Source: JAJFTV01 sp964426355 (GTDB lineage: Bacteria; Chloroflexota; Anaerolineae; Anaerolineales; Anaerolineaceae). Taken from it: 9,484 nt of DNA. The DNA is taken from contig CAYRRA010000171.1 of NCBI GenBank assembly GCA_964426355.1, forward strand, positions 1-9,484. Reading direction: 5' to 3'. The position numbers were made by a program, and so were the translations under genes. This document shows positions 1-5,849 of this stretch, in pieces (the first letter of the stretch is position 1; every line of letters starts with the position of its first letter). The notes below the pieces were generated by a model, which had not been told where the DNA came from, ran no database searches, and saw nothing but the letters and a program-made list of their open reading frames with translations.

Positions 1-515
1 CCAACCGGAGCGATCATGAACTCCTGCAGGTCAGTGCCCTGCCAGTTTGCGTGCACGCCGCCGTTCAGGATGTTGAACATGGGCACGGGGAGAAGTTTTG
101 CGGTTATACCGCCCAGGTAGCGGTATAGAGGAAGACCAACTTCATCAGCTGCAGCGCGCGCAACTGCCAGGCTAACCCCAAGAATCGCATTCGCGCCAAA
201 TTTGCTTTTACTGGGGGTTCCATCCAGATCAAGCATTACCTTATCAATGGCTGATTGATCCAGAGCATCCATCCCGAAGATGGCATCTGCAATATCCTTA
301 TTGACATGGTCTACAGCTTTCAAGACGCCTTTACCATTGTAACGGGTCTTATCCTCGTCTCGAAATTCCAGGGCTTCATGGATGCCTGTGGATGCGCCGG
401 AGGGAACAGCAGCTCTGCCAAAAGCGCCGCTATCCAGGGTGATGTCAACCTCTACGGTTGGATTTCCACGTGAATCGAGAATTTCACGTGCGTGAACAAA
501 GTCAATACTGGTCAT
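1..515 (-). CDS. eno: Enolase, N-terminal part (cut by window start)
   Basis: Enolase converts 2-phosphoglycerate to phosphoenolpyruvate in cytoplasmic glycolysis. Reverse-strand translation from ATG at 515 gives 171 residues of an enolase. The N-terminus carries the family stretch AREILDSRGNPTVEV. The mobile loop SGASTG is at residues 39-44. The motif NILNGGVHAN (148-157) includes the substrate-binding His155, and LQEFMIAPV contains the conserved acid Glu165. The C-terminal barrel with the Mg-binding acids lies outside the window. The start is fixed by AGAGGAG at 522-528, six bases upstream, and by alignment with the usual enolase N-terminus. The reading frame has no break. The gene is transcribed away from the insertion sequence and has its own promoter at 653-680. 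Confidence 0.97.
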   Translation of the reverse strand, partial: MTSIDFVHAREILDSRGNPTVEVDITLDSGAFGRAAVPSGASTGIHEALEFRDEDKTRYNGKGVLKAVDHVNKDIADAIFGMDALDQSAIDKVMLDLDGTPSKSKFGANAILGVSLAVARAAADEVGLPLYRYLGGITAKLLPVPMFNILNGGVHANWQGTDLQEFMIAPV

Positions 516-646
516 TCGATACTCCTCTAAAATAGATTTCCAAAGACTGGGTTTTATTAAGAAAAATCTTCTGTTATGCATTGGCACTGACAGAAGCTAT
601 CAGCCGTGATCGACGGTTTGAACAAATCCTAGCGAGCCTCATCGCT
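516..646 (-). other. Structured 5' leader of eno
   Basis: The predicted leader contains a clear hairpin. CTTCTGT and ACAGAAG (574-568 with 596-590) pair over 7 bp around a 15-nt loop. Nearer the 5' end are two smaller stems, AGCGA/TCGCT and CCGT/ACGG. No U-run follows the main stem, so it does not look like a terminator. I do not recognise a known riboswitch. The hairpin could affect stability or translation of eno mRNA, but that is inference. The RBS AGAGGAG lies outside the stems. Confidence 0.35.
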
Positions 647-652
647 ACGTTA

Positions 653-680
653 ATTCTATCCCTTCCCATCTAAGAGTCAA
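653..680 (-). promoter_or_regulatory. Sigma-70-type promoter of eno
   Basis: On the minus strand TTGACT (680-675) and TAGAAT (658-653) are separated by 16 bases. The predicted transcription start is near 646, giving an eno leader of about 130 nt. It is the best-matching hexamer pair I found upstream of eno. Confidence 0.65.
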
Positions 681-838
681 GCAACTTCGTCCATGCGAAT
701 ATGTGTTCTTTGAATGTAATCAAATTTGCGGTTTTAGACTGGTTTTTTGATAATCTAAAGCTTTTTATCTTACAAGGAATTTGCTGATTTGATGTAAAAA
801 AGACAATGAACTATCCAATTGAGAAGAGAGGTTTATTA
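681..838. other. Non-coding stretch between eno promoter and IS
   Basis: This AT-rich stretch has no open frame with a ribosome binding site and no convincing terminator or promoter. Before insertion of the IS it would have been continuous with the feo upstream region at 2040-2117. It is therefore part of one original intergenic region between the divergent eno and feo genes. Confidence 0.5.
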
Positions 839-853
839 CGCCGTAAACTAAAT
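839..853 (+). repeat. Left terminal inverted repeat of the IS
   Basis: CGCCGTAAACTAAAT at this end matches the reverse complement of 2023-2037 (CATCGTAAAATAAAT) at 12 of 15 positions. TA precedes it at 837-838. The match fades further inward. Confidence 0.5.
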
Positions 854-1705
854 ATCCTTAAATTTATCATTATCTGACAGAACCTTAATATAATGCGAAT
901 TGAGCTTAGAGCGAGCAGCTTTCACAGAGAACTGCCAAGAGATCTTGATATTATCCGCTTTGCGTTGAGAGACAAGGGAAAGAACTTCTCGTTCAAGCAG
1001 TTCCAGGCTTGATATTCGACGATCCAAACATAACCGTGAAAGTGCAGAAAATTCGATCTCGATCATGTTGAGCCATCTGGCAGATTTGGGTGTGAAGTAA
1101 TACTCTAACTGTTCTGCTAAAGCCTGGGCTTCATCGGCTGGAAGATTCTCGTAAAAGGCACTGATATCATGTGTGTTGAGATTGTCTTGTACCAACCGGA
1201 TTTTGATGGCATTCGGGTATTCAGCTGCCAAAGCCTGACAAAACAAGGTGTATTCTTTTTTGGTGCGCCGCGAATGAACTTGCGCCAACCGATTACCGGT
1301 GAGCGGTTCAATAGCTGCCAGTAAAGCACAAGAACCATTCTTCTCATAAGCGTAATGTTCTTTGCGCACTTGTCCCGTTTGCATTGCAACCGATTCGATC
1401 TTGTCGCCAATCAGGAAGCAGGGACGTTCATCGTTGCAGACCACTGGATAATCCGGATCATAGGGCAAAGCGGAAAGCGCCAAAATTAACTCCATCCGAG
1501 CCAAAAACCGACTATCCAGTTTCCCAATACACCAGGTTCGCTTGAGATGGGGTTTCAGTTCGTTTTTTGAGAATGTTTGCCACCTCCGTATGAGAAATCT
1601 CATCACAGTAACCCAGTTCGACTGCTTTATCCGCCAAAAGCCGCAAGTGCCAGCGTGCATAGCCTTCTGGTGGTTCGCTGCAAGCCAATGCTGTGATTTT
1701 TGCAC
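848..1705 (-). CDS. IS630 transposase, ORF2 (DDE catalytic part)
   Basis: This frame carries the DDE (RNase H-fold) catalytic domain that cuts and joins the element's ends. Genuine family sequence begins near residue 47 (KNELKPHLKRTWCIGKLDS). The residues before it are out-of-frame translation of ORF1 and probably not expressed as such. The catalytic triad is visible: Asp92 in CNDERP, Asp174 in VQDNLNTH and Glu216 in WLNMIE. Joined to ORF1 the product would be about 382 residues. The frame lies +1 (equivalently -2) relative to ORF1, with the change at the A6 run copied from T6 at 1563-1568. It may be made by ribosomal or polymerase slippage, or the gene may be inactivated by a small indel. 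The domain itself is intact. Confidence 0.85.
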   Translation of the reverse strand: MQKSQHWLAANHQKAMHAGTCGFWRIKQSNWVTVMRFLIRRWQTFSKNELKPHLKRTWCIGKLDSRFLARMELILALSALPYDPDYPVVCNDERPCFLIGDKIESVAMQTGQVRKEHYAYEKNGSCALLAAIEPLTGNRLAQVHSRRTKKEYTLFCQALAAEYPNAIKIRLVQDNLNTHDISAFYENLPADEAQALAEQLEYYFTPKSARWLNMIEIEFSALSRLCLDRRISSLELLEREVLSLVSQRKADNIKISWQFSVKAARSKLNSHYIKVLSDNDKFKDI

Positions 1706-1994
1706 GTTGTTCGCCGCTGATCTTGATTGGTCTGCCTGGACGAGGCTGATCGTCCAGCATCTTCAAACCCTTTTCTCGGTATTGTGCTGCCCAAAGGGAC
1801 AATGTAGGAAGGGCTACCCCTAACGTCTCAGCTACCACTGAATAGGTTTTTCCACGATCCAGTTCTAATAATCCGAGTGCTCGACGATATGACCTGGCTC
1901 TCAATTTCCCCTTGCTGATCAGGGTTTCCAGATACTCTCGGTCGGTTTGTGTGAGTTGTACATGTTGTTTTTTCATCCTGCTATTTTCCACCAT
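1512..1994 (-). CDS. IS630 transposase, ORF1 (DNA-binding part)
   Basis: This 160-residue frame encodes the N-terminal, DNA-binding half of an IS630-type transposase. Residues about 35-80 form a helix-turn-helix domain (RRALGLLELDRGKTYSVVAE onward). A basic linker, QPRPGRP, follows, then a second helical domain with the family stretch RWHLRLLADKAVELGY and ISHTEVANILKK. After Lys144 the frame leaves family sequence (RTETPSQ...) and stops at 1512, while the true continuation, NELKPHLK, lies in the other frame. The start could be ATG at 1994 or the in-frame ATG at 1976 (MKKQHVQLT). Neither has a convincing RBS, and 1976 gives the more usual family N-terminus. On its own the product would bind DNA but lack the catalytic core. 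Confidence 0.85.
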   Translation of the reverse strand: MVENSRMKKQHVQLTQTDREYLETLISKGKLRARSYRRALGLLELDRGKTYSVVAETLGVALPTLSLWAAQYREKGLKMLDDQPRPGRPIKISGEQRAKITALACSEPPEGYARWHLRLLADKAVELGYCDEISHTEVANILKKRTETPSQANLVYWETG

Positions 1995-2022
1995 TTGGCA
2001 ATTTTTGTCAAAATATTTACCA

Positions 2023-2037
2023 ATTTATTTTACGATG
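2023..2037 (-). repeat. Right terminal inverted repeat of the IS
   Basis: This is the partner of 839-853. Read on the minus strand it is CATCGTAAAATAAAT. TA follows at 2038-2039, giving the TA target duplication typical of the family. Confidence 0.5.
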
Positions 2038-2117
2038 TACTAACTGTATTACCGGAAATCTGTCCCATTTTTTCCATCAATAAATCACTATTTGTCATAA
2101 ATCTCTTTGTTTATTAC

Positions 2118-2147
2118 TTTACTAATAATAAAAGATAGTATATACTA
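2118..2147 (+). promoter_or_regulatory. Promoter and candidate operator of the feo operon
   Basis: TTTACT (2118-2123) and TATACT (2141-2146) are 17 bases apart and form a plausible sigma-70 promoter, with a start near 2153. The -10 box lies inside a perfect 12-bp palindrome, TAGTATATACTA (2136-2147), where a bound repressor would block RNA polymerase. The 9-mer TACTAATAA occurs at 2120-2128 and again at 2143-2151. Iron-responsive Fur or DtxR-type repressors are the usual controllers of feo genes. The palindrome matches neither classical consensus well enough to name the regulator. Confidence 0.5.
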
Positions 2148-2212
2148 ATAAACATTGTGCACTAGCATTAATACTATTCCAACACCTTTGGGGGTTTCAC
2201 CCGAGGTTATCA

Positions 2213-2219
2213 AAAGGAG
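2213..2219 (+). promoter_or_regulatory. Ribosome binding site of first feoA
   Basis: AAAGGAG ends six bases before a GTG codon at 2226. This fixes the unusual GTG start of the operon's first gene. A weak hairpin can form just upstream around GGGT/ACCC (about 2191-2202). Confidence 0.8.
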
Positions 2220-2225
2220 AAACAA

Positions 2226-2471
2226 GTGGCAGAAAATCACATTCCTCTCAGTCAGTTAAAGACTGGTGAAAGCGGTATGATCGTTCAGATCAACTTTAAG
2301 GGCGCGGTTCGGCAGCGCTTAATGGCGATGGGTCTTGTAACTGGTGAGACCATTTTTGTTGAACAGGTTGCGCCTTTGGGGGACCCGATTGATTACGTGG
2401 TGAAAGATTACCATCTCTCGCTCAGAAAAAACGAAGCCAAAGATATTTTGGTTAGAAAGCATACCCTATGA
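2226..2471 (+). CDS. feoA: FeoA-type ferrous iron transport accessory protein, copy 1
   Basis: FeoA is a small cytoplasmic protein with an SH3-like beta-barrel that assists the Fe(II) transporter FeoB, probably by binding its cytoplasmic part. The 81-residue product has the family pattern. It begins with a PLSQLKTGESGMIVQI strand segment. The conserved RLMAMGLVTGETIFV follows (residues about 31-45), and it ends with the strand LSLRKNEAKDILVRK. Length is typical (75-85 residues). Translation starts at GTG 2226 behind a strong RBS. The stop overlaps the start of the next gene in ATGA (2468-2471), indicating translational coupling. It is the first gene of a four-gene operon. It has no cysteines, unlike copy 2. 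Confidence 0.93.
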   Translation: MAENHIPLSQLKTGESGMIVQINFKGAVRQRLMAMGLVTGETIFVEQVAPLGDPIDYVVKDYHLSLRKNEAKDILVRKHTL

Positions 2472-2716
2472 AGCATTGTCTTATTCCCTTGTCGATGGTG
2501 GCAAAAGGTGAACGTGTCCGTTTAGCGAAGGTTAGAGCTGGAGCTTGTATGTGCAGCCGCTTGAGCGCATTGGGTTTGACTCCAGGCGTTGAAATGACGA
2601 TCGTACAAGATGCGGGCGGACCGTTGCTGTTGGAAGTGCGCAATTCGCGTCTTGCGATAGGGCGGGGAATGGCACACAGGATTTTAGTTGAACCTATCTT
2701 AAATCAGGAGTCATAA
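2468..2716 (+). CDS. feoA: FeoA-type ferrous iron transport accessory protein, copy 2
   Basis: This is a second, diverged FeoA of 82 residues. The family core RLSALGLTPGVEMTIVQ is at about residues 31-47. It is followed by the glycine turn DAGGPLLLEVRNSRLAIGRG and the final strand HRILVEP. The fold should be the same SH3-like barrel as copy 1. It differs in carrying Cys4, Cys27 and Cys29, the last two as a C-M-C motif at the position where most family members have basic residues before the RL motif. It starts at ATG 2468, overlapping the previous stop by four bases. The feoB G-domain gene starts one base after its stop. Tandem feoA genes are known in other bacteria. The separate role of each copy cannot be read from sequence. 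Confidence 0.9.
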   Translation: MKHCLIPLSMVAKGERVRLAKVRAGACMCSRLSALGLTPGVEMTIVQDAGGPLLLEVRNSRLAIGRGMAHRILVEPILNQES

Positions 2717-2717
2717 C

Positions 2718-3224
2718 ATGAAGGAATTCCATATCGCCTTGGCTGGCAACCCTAATGCTGGGAAAAGCAGTGTTTTCAATGTGCTGACCGGCTCTCATCA
2801 GCATGTAGGTAATTGGCCCGGTAAAACGGTGGAAAAGAAGGAAGGCATTTACCAGCAAGGTGAATACCGCATCAAAGTTGTGGATTTACCAGGGACATAT
2901 AGTTTAACTGCTTTTTCACCTGAAGAGGTGATTGCACGCGATTATATTCTGAATGAAAAGCCAGATGCTGTGGTCACGGTTCTGGATGCAGCAAACCTGG
3001 AGCGAAATTTGTACCTGGCGGTACAGGTTCTAGAGTTGGGTGTGCCGATGATTGTTGCACTGAATATGTCGGATGTAGCCGATGCGCGCGGCATAAAAAT
3101 TGATCAGGAGCAGCTTGCGAAAGCGATTCAGTCGCCTGTGGTGAGAACTATTGCCTGCAAAGGAGAGGGGATTGATTCGCTGGTAGAAACTATTATTCAT
3201 GTGGCTGAGGAGAAAATGAAATGA
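2718..3224 (+). CDS. feoB: FeoB GTP-binding domain as a separate protein
   Basis: This 168-residue protein is the N-terminal G domain of the Fe(II) transporter FeoB, encoded by itself. All GTPase motifs are present. G1 is GNPNAGKSS (10-18), G2 is Thr37 in GKTVE, G3 is DLPGT (56-60), G4 is NMSD (116-119) and G5 is ACKGEG (146-151). It should bind and hydrolyse GTP and gate the membrane part. The frame ends in TGA at 3222-3224, inside the ATGA that starts the membrane gene. The two are thus not one gene broken by a mutation near the domain border; the coupling is that of a normal operon. The start ATG 2718 has CAGGAG at 2705-2710. The usual FeoB is one chain of about 750 residues, and here 168 plus 577 makes 745. 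Confidence 0.92.
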   Translation: MKEFHIALAGNPNAGKSSVFNVLTGSHQHVGNWPGKTVEKKEGIYQQGEYRIKVVDLPGTYSLTAFSPEEVIARDYILNEKPDAVVTVLDAANLERNLYLAVQVLELGVPMIVALNMSDVADARGIKIDQEQLAKAIQSPVVRTIACKGEGIDSLVETIIHVAEEKMK

Positions 3225-4954
3225 GCACTACATTTCCTGCAATGAAGTCGAATTTCAAAATTGATTATGGGCGCGAATTTGAAGAAGAGATCAACAGAAT
3301 GGTTCATCGCGTTCTGGAAACCCCTGCAGTGACGTCAGCTTATCCAGCGCGGTGGTTGGCGATTAAACTGCTGGAGGGTGATGAAGATGTGCAAGAGCGT
3401 CTGACCGTTCTTAAGGGCGGAGATGCTTTGCTGGTGGAAGCAGAAAAGAGCATTTTAAACCTCGGTAAACATTTTGGCGACGATGTGGATGTGGCACTTG
3501 CAGATCGTCGTTATGGCTGGATCAACGGGTTGGTTCGTGAGGTGGTCAAACGACCCGCTGAAAATCGGTTGACGGTTTCTGACAAGATTGACCGGGTGGT
3601 TACTCACCGCTTGTTGGGTATCCCGATTTTTCTGGCTGCGATGTGGGTGGTCTTTAAACTTACCTCCGATGTTTCAGCGCCTTTCCTGGATTGGGTAGAC
3701 GGAGTAATCGGCGGACCAATCACCAATTGGGTGGTTGCGATTTTAAGCGCACTCGGGTTAAGTGGCTCCTGGGTGGAAAGCCTGTTTCTGGATGGAATTA
3801 TCGCAGGTGTGGGTAACGTGATGGTTTTTGTGCCAGTGTTGATGTTCCTTTACCTGGCGCTTGCGATTTTGGAAGATTCTGGTTACATGGCTCGCGCAGC
3901 TTTTGTGATGGATCGTTTGATGCATGCATTGGGGTTGCATGGGAAAAGTTTTCTGCCAATGCTGGTTGGATTTGGCTGTACAGTGCCCGCATTTTATGCC
4001 ACACGTACTCTTGAAAATGAAAAAGATCGGATTTTGACCGGTCTTTTGGTGCCTTTCATGAGCTGCGGCGCTCGCCTGCCGGTGTATGTTTTGTTTGCTG
4101 CAATTTTCTTTCCTCAAAATTCTGGTGCGGTTGTCTTCAGCCTGTATCTATTGGGGATCCTGGTCGCCATCTTTCTCGGCATCATTCTAAAGAATACGCT
4201 GTTTAAAGGAAAAGAGCAATCAACGTTTGTGATGGAACTGCCGCCGTATCGCCTGCCAACCCTGCGCGGCATCTGGTTCCACATGTGGGAACGCACCGGT
4301 GCTTTTGTTCGGAAAGCCTGGACGCTCATCCTGGCTACCAGCATCCTGTTATGGGTGTTGATGGCGATCCCGGTAAAGGGCGATAGCGGGTTTGCCGATA
4401 CCGATGTGAACAACAGCGCATTTGCCGGCGCCAGCCAGGTAATTACCCCGGTCTTTAAGCCATTGGGTTTTGGAAGTTGGGAAGCTTCGAGCGCGTTGAT
4501 CACTGGATTTGTGGCAAAGGAAGTGGTTGTCAGCACCATGGGGCAGGTTTATGCAATTGAAGAAGCAGAGGAAGAAGCTGAAGCGACAACATTCTTCACC
4601 GATCTTGGGGAGATTGTCACATCTTTCATTGGGGCAACCGTGGATACGATTAAATCACTGCCTTTGATTATCGGCGTGAACCTTTTTAGCGAAGAAGAAG
4701 AGCCAGAACCCACTGCGCTGATGCAGGCGGTGCGTGATGGTTTTGAGAAATCCAGCGGCGGTCATGGTGCGTTGGCTGCAATGGCTTACATGGTCTTCGT
4801 CCTGATTTACACGCCCTGTATGGTGGCAGTCGCTGCGGAACGGCAAGAGCTCGGCGCAAAATGGATGTGGGTAAGCGTGATCGGGCAGTTGGTTCTCGCC
4901 TGGCTGTTGGCTTTCATCATCTTCCAGGGCGGCAAACTGTTTGGTTTGGGATAA
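3221..4954 (+). CDS. feoB: FeoB membrane permease part with helical linker domain
   Basis: The 577-residue product is the Fe(II)-conducting membrane part of FeoB. Residues 1-120 are mostly helical and correspond to the helical (GDI-like) domain that normally links the G domain to the membrane. Hydrophobic segments start near residue 131. Gate motif 1, LVGFGCTVPA, lies at 248-257 and includes Cys253. It continues into SCGARLPVY (281-289). Gate motif 2, GFVAKEVVVSTM, is at 429-440. The last helices include TPCMVAVAAERQELG (531-545). Between gate 2 and these helices lies an acidic stretch with EEAEEEAEA and SEEEEPEP (about 447-497). The start overlaps the G-domain gene by four bases. A hairpin terminator follows at 5016-5050. 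No feoC is seen. Confidence 0.95.
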   Translation: MSTTFPAMKSNFKIDYGREFEEEINRMVHRVLETPAVTSAYPARWLAIKLLEGDEDVQERLTVLKGGDALLVEAEKSILNLGKHFGDDVDVALADRRYGWINGLVREVVKRPAENRLTVSDKIDRVVTHRLLGIPIFLAAMWVVFKLTSDVSAPFLDWVDGVIGGPITNWVVAILSALGLSGSWVESLFLDGIIAGVGNVMVFVPVLMFLYLALAILEDSGYMARAAFVMDRLMHALGLHGKSFLPMLVGFGCTVPAFYATRTLENEKDRILTGLLVPFMSCGARLPVYVLFAAIFFPQNSGAVVFSLYLLGILVAIFLGIILKNTLFKGKEQSTFVMELPPYRLPTLRGIWFHMWERTGAFVRKAWTLILATSILLWVLMAIPVKGDSGFADTDVNNSAFAGASQVITPVFKPLGFGSWEASSALITGFVAKEVVVSTMGQVYAIEEAEEEAEATTFFTDLGEIVTSFIGATVDTIKSLPLIIGVNLFSEEEEPEPTALMQAVRDGFEKSSGGHGALAAMAYMVFVLIYTPCMVAVAAERQELGAKWMWVSVIGQLVLAWLLAFIIFQGGKLFGLG

Positions 4955-5015
4955 CCGCACCCGCCTGGGTTTATGACCCTCTGCCTGGTTGTTGGGCAGG
5001 AATTTGAATATCCCT

Positions 5016-5050
5016 TAGAGGTTGTCTTGTATAGCTCAGGACAACCTCTA
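5016..5050 (+). terminator. Terminator of the feo operon
   Basis: An 11-bp perfect inverted repeat, TAGAGGTTGTC (5016-5026) and GACAACCTCTA (5040-5050), encloses a 13-nt loop and is followed by TCTTTT. It lies 60 bases after the feoB stop. A smaller stem, CTGCC/GGCAG (4981-4999), precedes it. Confidence 0.75.
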
Positions 5051-5091
5051 TCTTTTATAAAGAGAGTCTTTCGTTTTTTTGTGATTATTTT

Positions 5092-5100
5092 TGATAGAAT
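5092..5100 (+). promoter_or_regulatory. Extended -10 promoter of the DUF4491-like pair
   Basis: TGATAGAAT forms an extended -10 element (TG, one base, TAGAAT). No good -35 box is seen 16-18 bases upstream. The predicted start is near 5107, which supports translation from 5135 rather than from the in-frame ATG at 5105 or 4973. Confidence 0.45.
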
Positions 5101-5134
5101 CCGTATGAATTCTTTGATTGGATTGGAATGCGGA

Positions 5135-5473
5135 ATGAACCTGACAGGTATCCTTTTAGGCATTTTCATGCTGGCATTGATCGGCTTTGGCTTCTTCTGG
5201 GTTATTAAGCTTGAGTATGCCGTTGGCGCCCGCATTGAAAAGTGGGTAGGCTTGTTGGGGCTGATGATCGTCCTGATGGGGTTATTGGTGCAAAGTTTTG
5301 CCCTCAGCGCTGTTCTGGGCATTTTTGGTGGGTCGATCCTGTGGGGCGCGATGGAATTACCTGAGCAGGCAAGGAGAGCCGAGCGCGGCTTATTCCCGGT
5401 CAATGAGCGAAGACAGAGTCAATTGGAACTGCAAAGGCATACGAAGAGGGGACAGAAAGGTGGTATGCGGTGA
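5135..5473 (+). CDS. DUF4491-like small membrane protein, copy 1
   Basis: The 112-residue product has three hydrophobic segments (about 4-24, 36-53 and 55-72) and a basic cytoplasmic-looking tail. The N-terminus MNLTGILLGIF and the conserved block WGAMELPEQARRAERGLFPVN are the pattern I associate with the uncharacterised family DUF4491. The frame is open from 4973, but that part covers the feo terminator and promoter. ATG 5135 matches the family N-terminus and lies downstream of the predicted transcription start, although its RBS is weak (GCGGA directly upstream). The C-terminus is a basic extension of about 25 residues, longer than I would expect. Its stop overlaps the start of copy 2 (GTGA). 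Function is unknown. The family name is from memory of the motif pattern, not a search. Confidence 0.7.
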   Translation: MNLTGILLGIFMLALIGFGFFWVIKLEYAVGARIEKWVGLLGLMIVLMGLLVQSFALSAVLGIFGGSILWGAMELPEQARRAERGLFPVNERRQSQLELQRHTKRGQKGGMR

Positions 5474-5787
5474 CGTTGCAATGGGCAGCACCGATTTTAG
5501 CTGCGGTTACATTGGGAACCATCGCTTTCGGGCATGTGGCGGTGCGTAAATTAAATTTCCGATATGGCACAAAACCAATCCCTTATGTATGCATTTTGGG
5601 ATTGTTCTTTTTGTTGATTTCCTTGCTTTTGCAAAGTGATTTATGGTCGGCAGTGATGGGGATTGTGGGTGTGACCACACTTTGGGACGCCCTTGAGCTC
5701 ATCCGGCAGGAAGAACGGGTACGCCGAGGACATGCACCAGCCAACCCTGACCGCCCGGTGGAACCCGGCAGAACGAAGAGGGTTTAA
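5470..5787 (+). CDS. DUF4491-like small membrane protein, copy 2
   Basis: The 105-residue product is a paralogue of the preceding gene. It has hydrophobic segments at about 6-24, 37-55 and 58-73. It then repeats the block W-x-A-x-E-L-x2-Q-x2-R-x2-R-G-x2-P-x-N (WDALELIRQEERVRRGHAPAN). It starts at GTG 5470, overlapping the upstream stop by four bases, with AAAGGTGG just before, so the two are translationally coupled. The two membrane proteins may form a heteromer, by analogy with other overlapping small membrane-protein pairs; nothing in the sequence shows their substrate. The gene ends about 60 bases before the convergent acetylation operon, and no strong terminator is visible between them. 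Confidence 0.7.
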   Translation: MTLQWAAPILAAVTLGTIAFGHVAVRKLNFRYGTKPIPYVCILGLFFLLISLLLQSDLWSAVMGIVGVTTLWDALELIRQEERVRRGHAPANPDRPVEPGRTKRV

Positions 5788-5849
5788 TTTTCCTAACTTC
5801 TTGAAAAAGTTGAATGAGGTATGTAGACCGCCGCCTTTTTGGGGATCTC

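Larger units (their letters stand above)
839..2037 (-). mobile_element. IS630-family insertion sequence
   Basis: The element is about 1.2 kb, the usual size of the family. It consists almost entirely of a transposase encoded on the minus strand in two overlapping frames. Its proposed ends are imperfect inverted repeats, 12 of 15 positions matching, at 839-853 and 2023-2037. Each end is directly flanked by TA (837-838 and 2038-2039), the target duplication expected for IS630/Tc1-mariner elements. The ORF2 stop codon lies inside the left repeat. The element sits in the intergenic region between eno and feo, upstream of both promoters, so neither gene is broken. The family call is firm; the exact ends are inferred. 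Confidence 0.75.

Noticed and set aside
255..473. Open frame of 72 codons on the plus strand
   Set aside because: It is antisense to the well-supported enolase frame and has no recognisable motif or RBS.
749..769. GATAA...TTATC inverted repeat resembling a Fur box
   Set aside because: The arms are only 5 bp with an 11-base gap, the inner bases do not fit the Fur consensus, and AT-rich DNA gives such matches by chance.
3758..4539. Minus-strand open frames inside feoB
   Set aside because: These are shadows of the FeoB membrane gene, with His/Gln/Ser-rich translations typical of antisense frames.
4973..5134. Upstream extension of the first DUF4491-like frame (starts at 4973 or 5105)
   Set aside because: The extension runs through the feo terminator and the predicted promoter, and the family N-terminus MN-x-TG begins at 5135.
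4807..5403. Minus-strand open frame of 198 codons across the end of feoB and the next gene
   Set aside because: It is antisense to two supported genes and reads through the terminator, with a low-complexity product and no family features.
5795..5811. AACTT/AAGTT hairpin between the convergent genes
   Set aside because: The stem is only 5 bp and AT-rich with no U-run on either strand, too weak to call a terminator.
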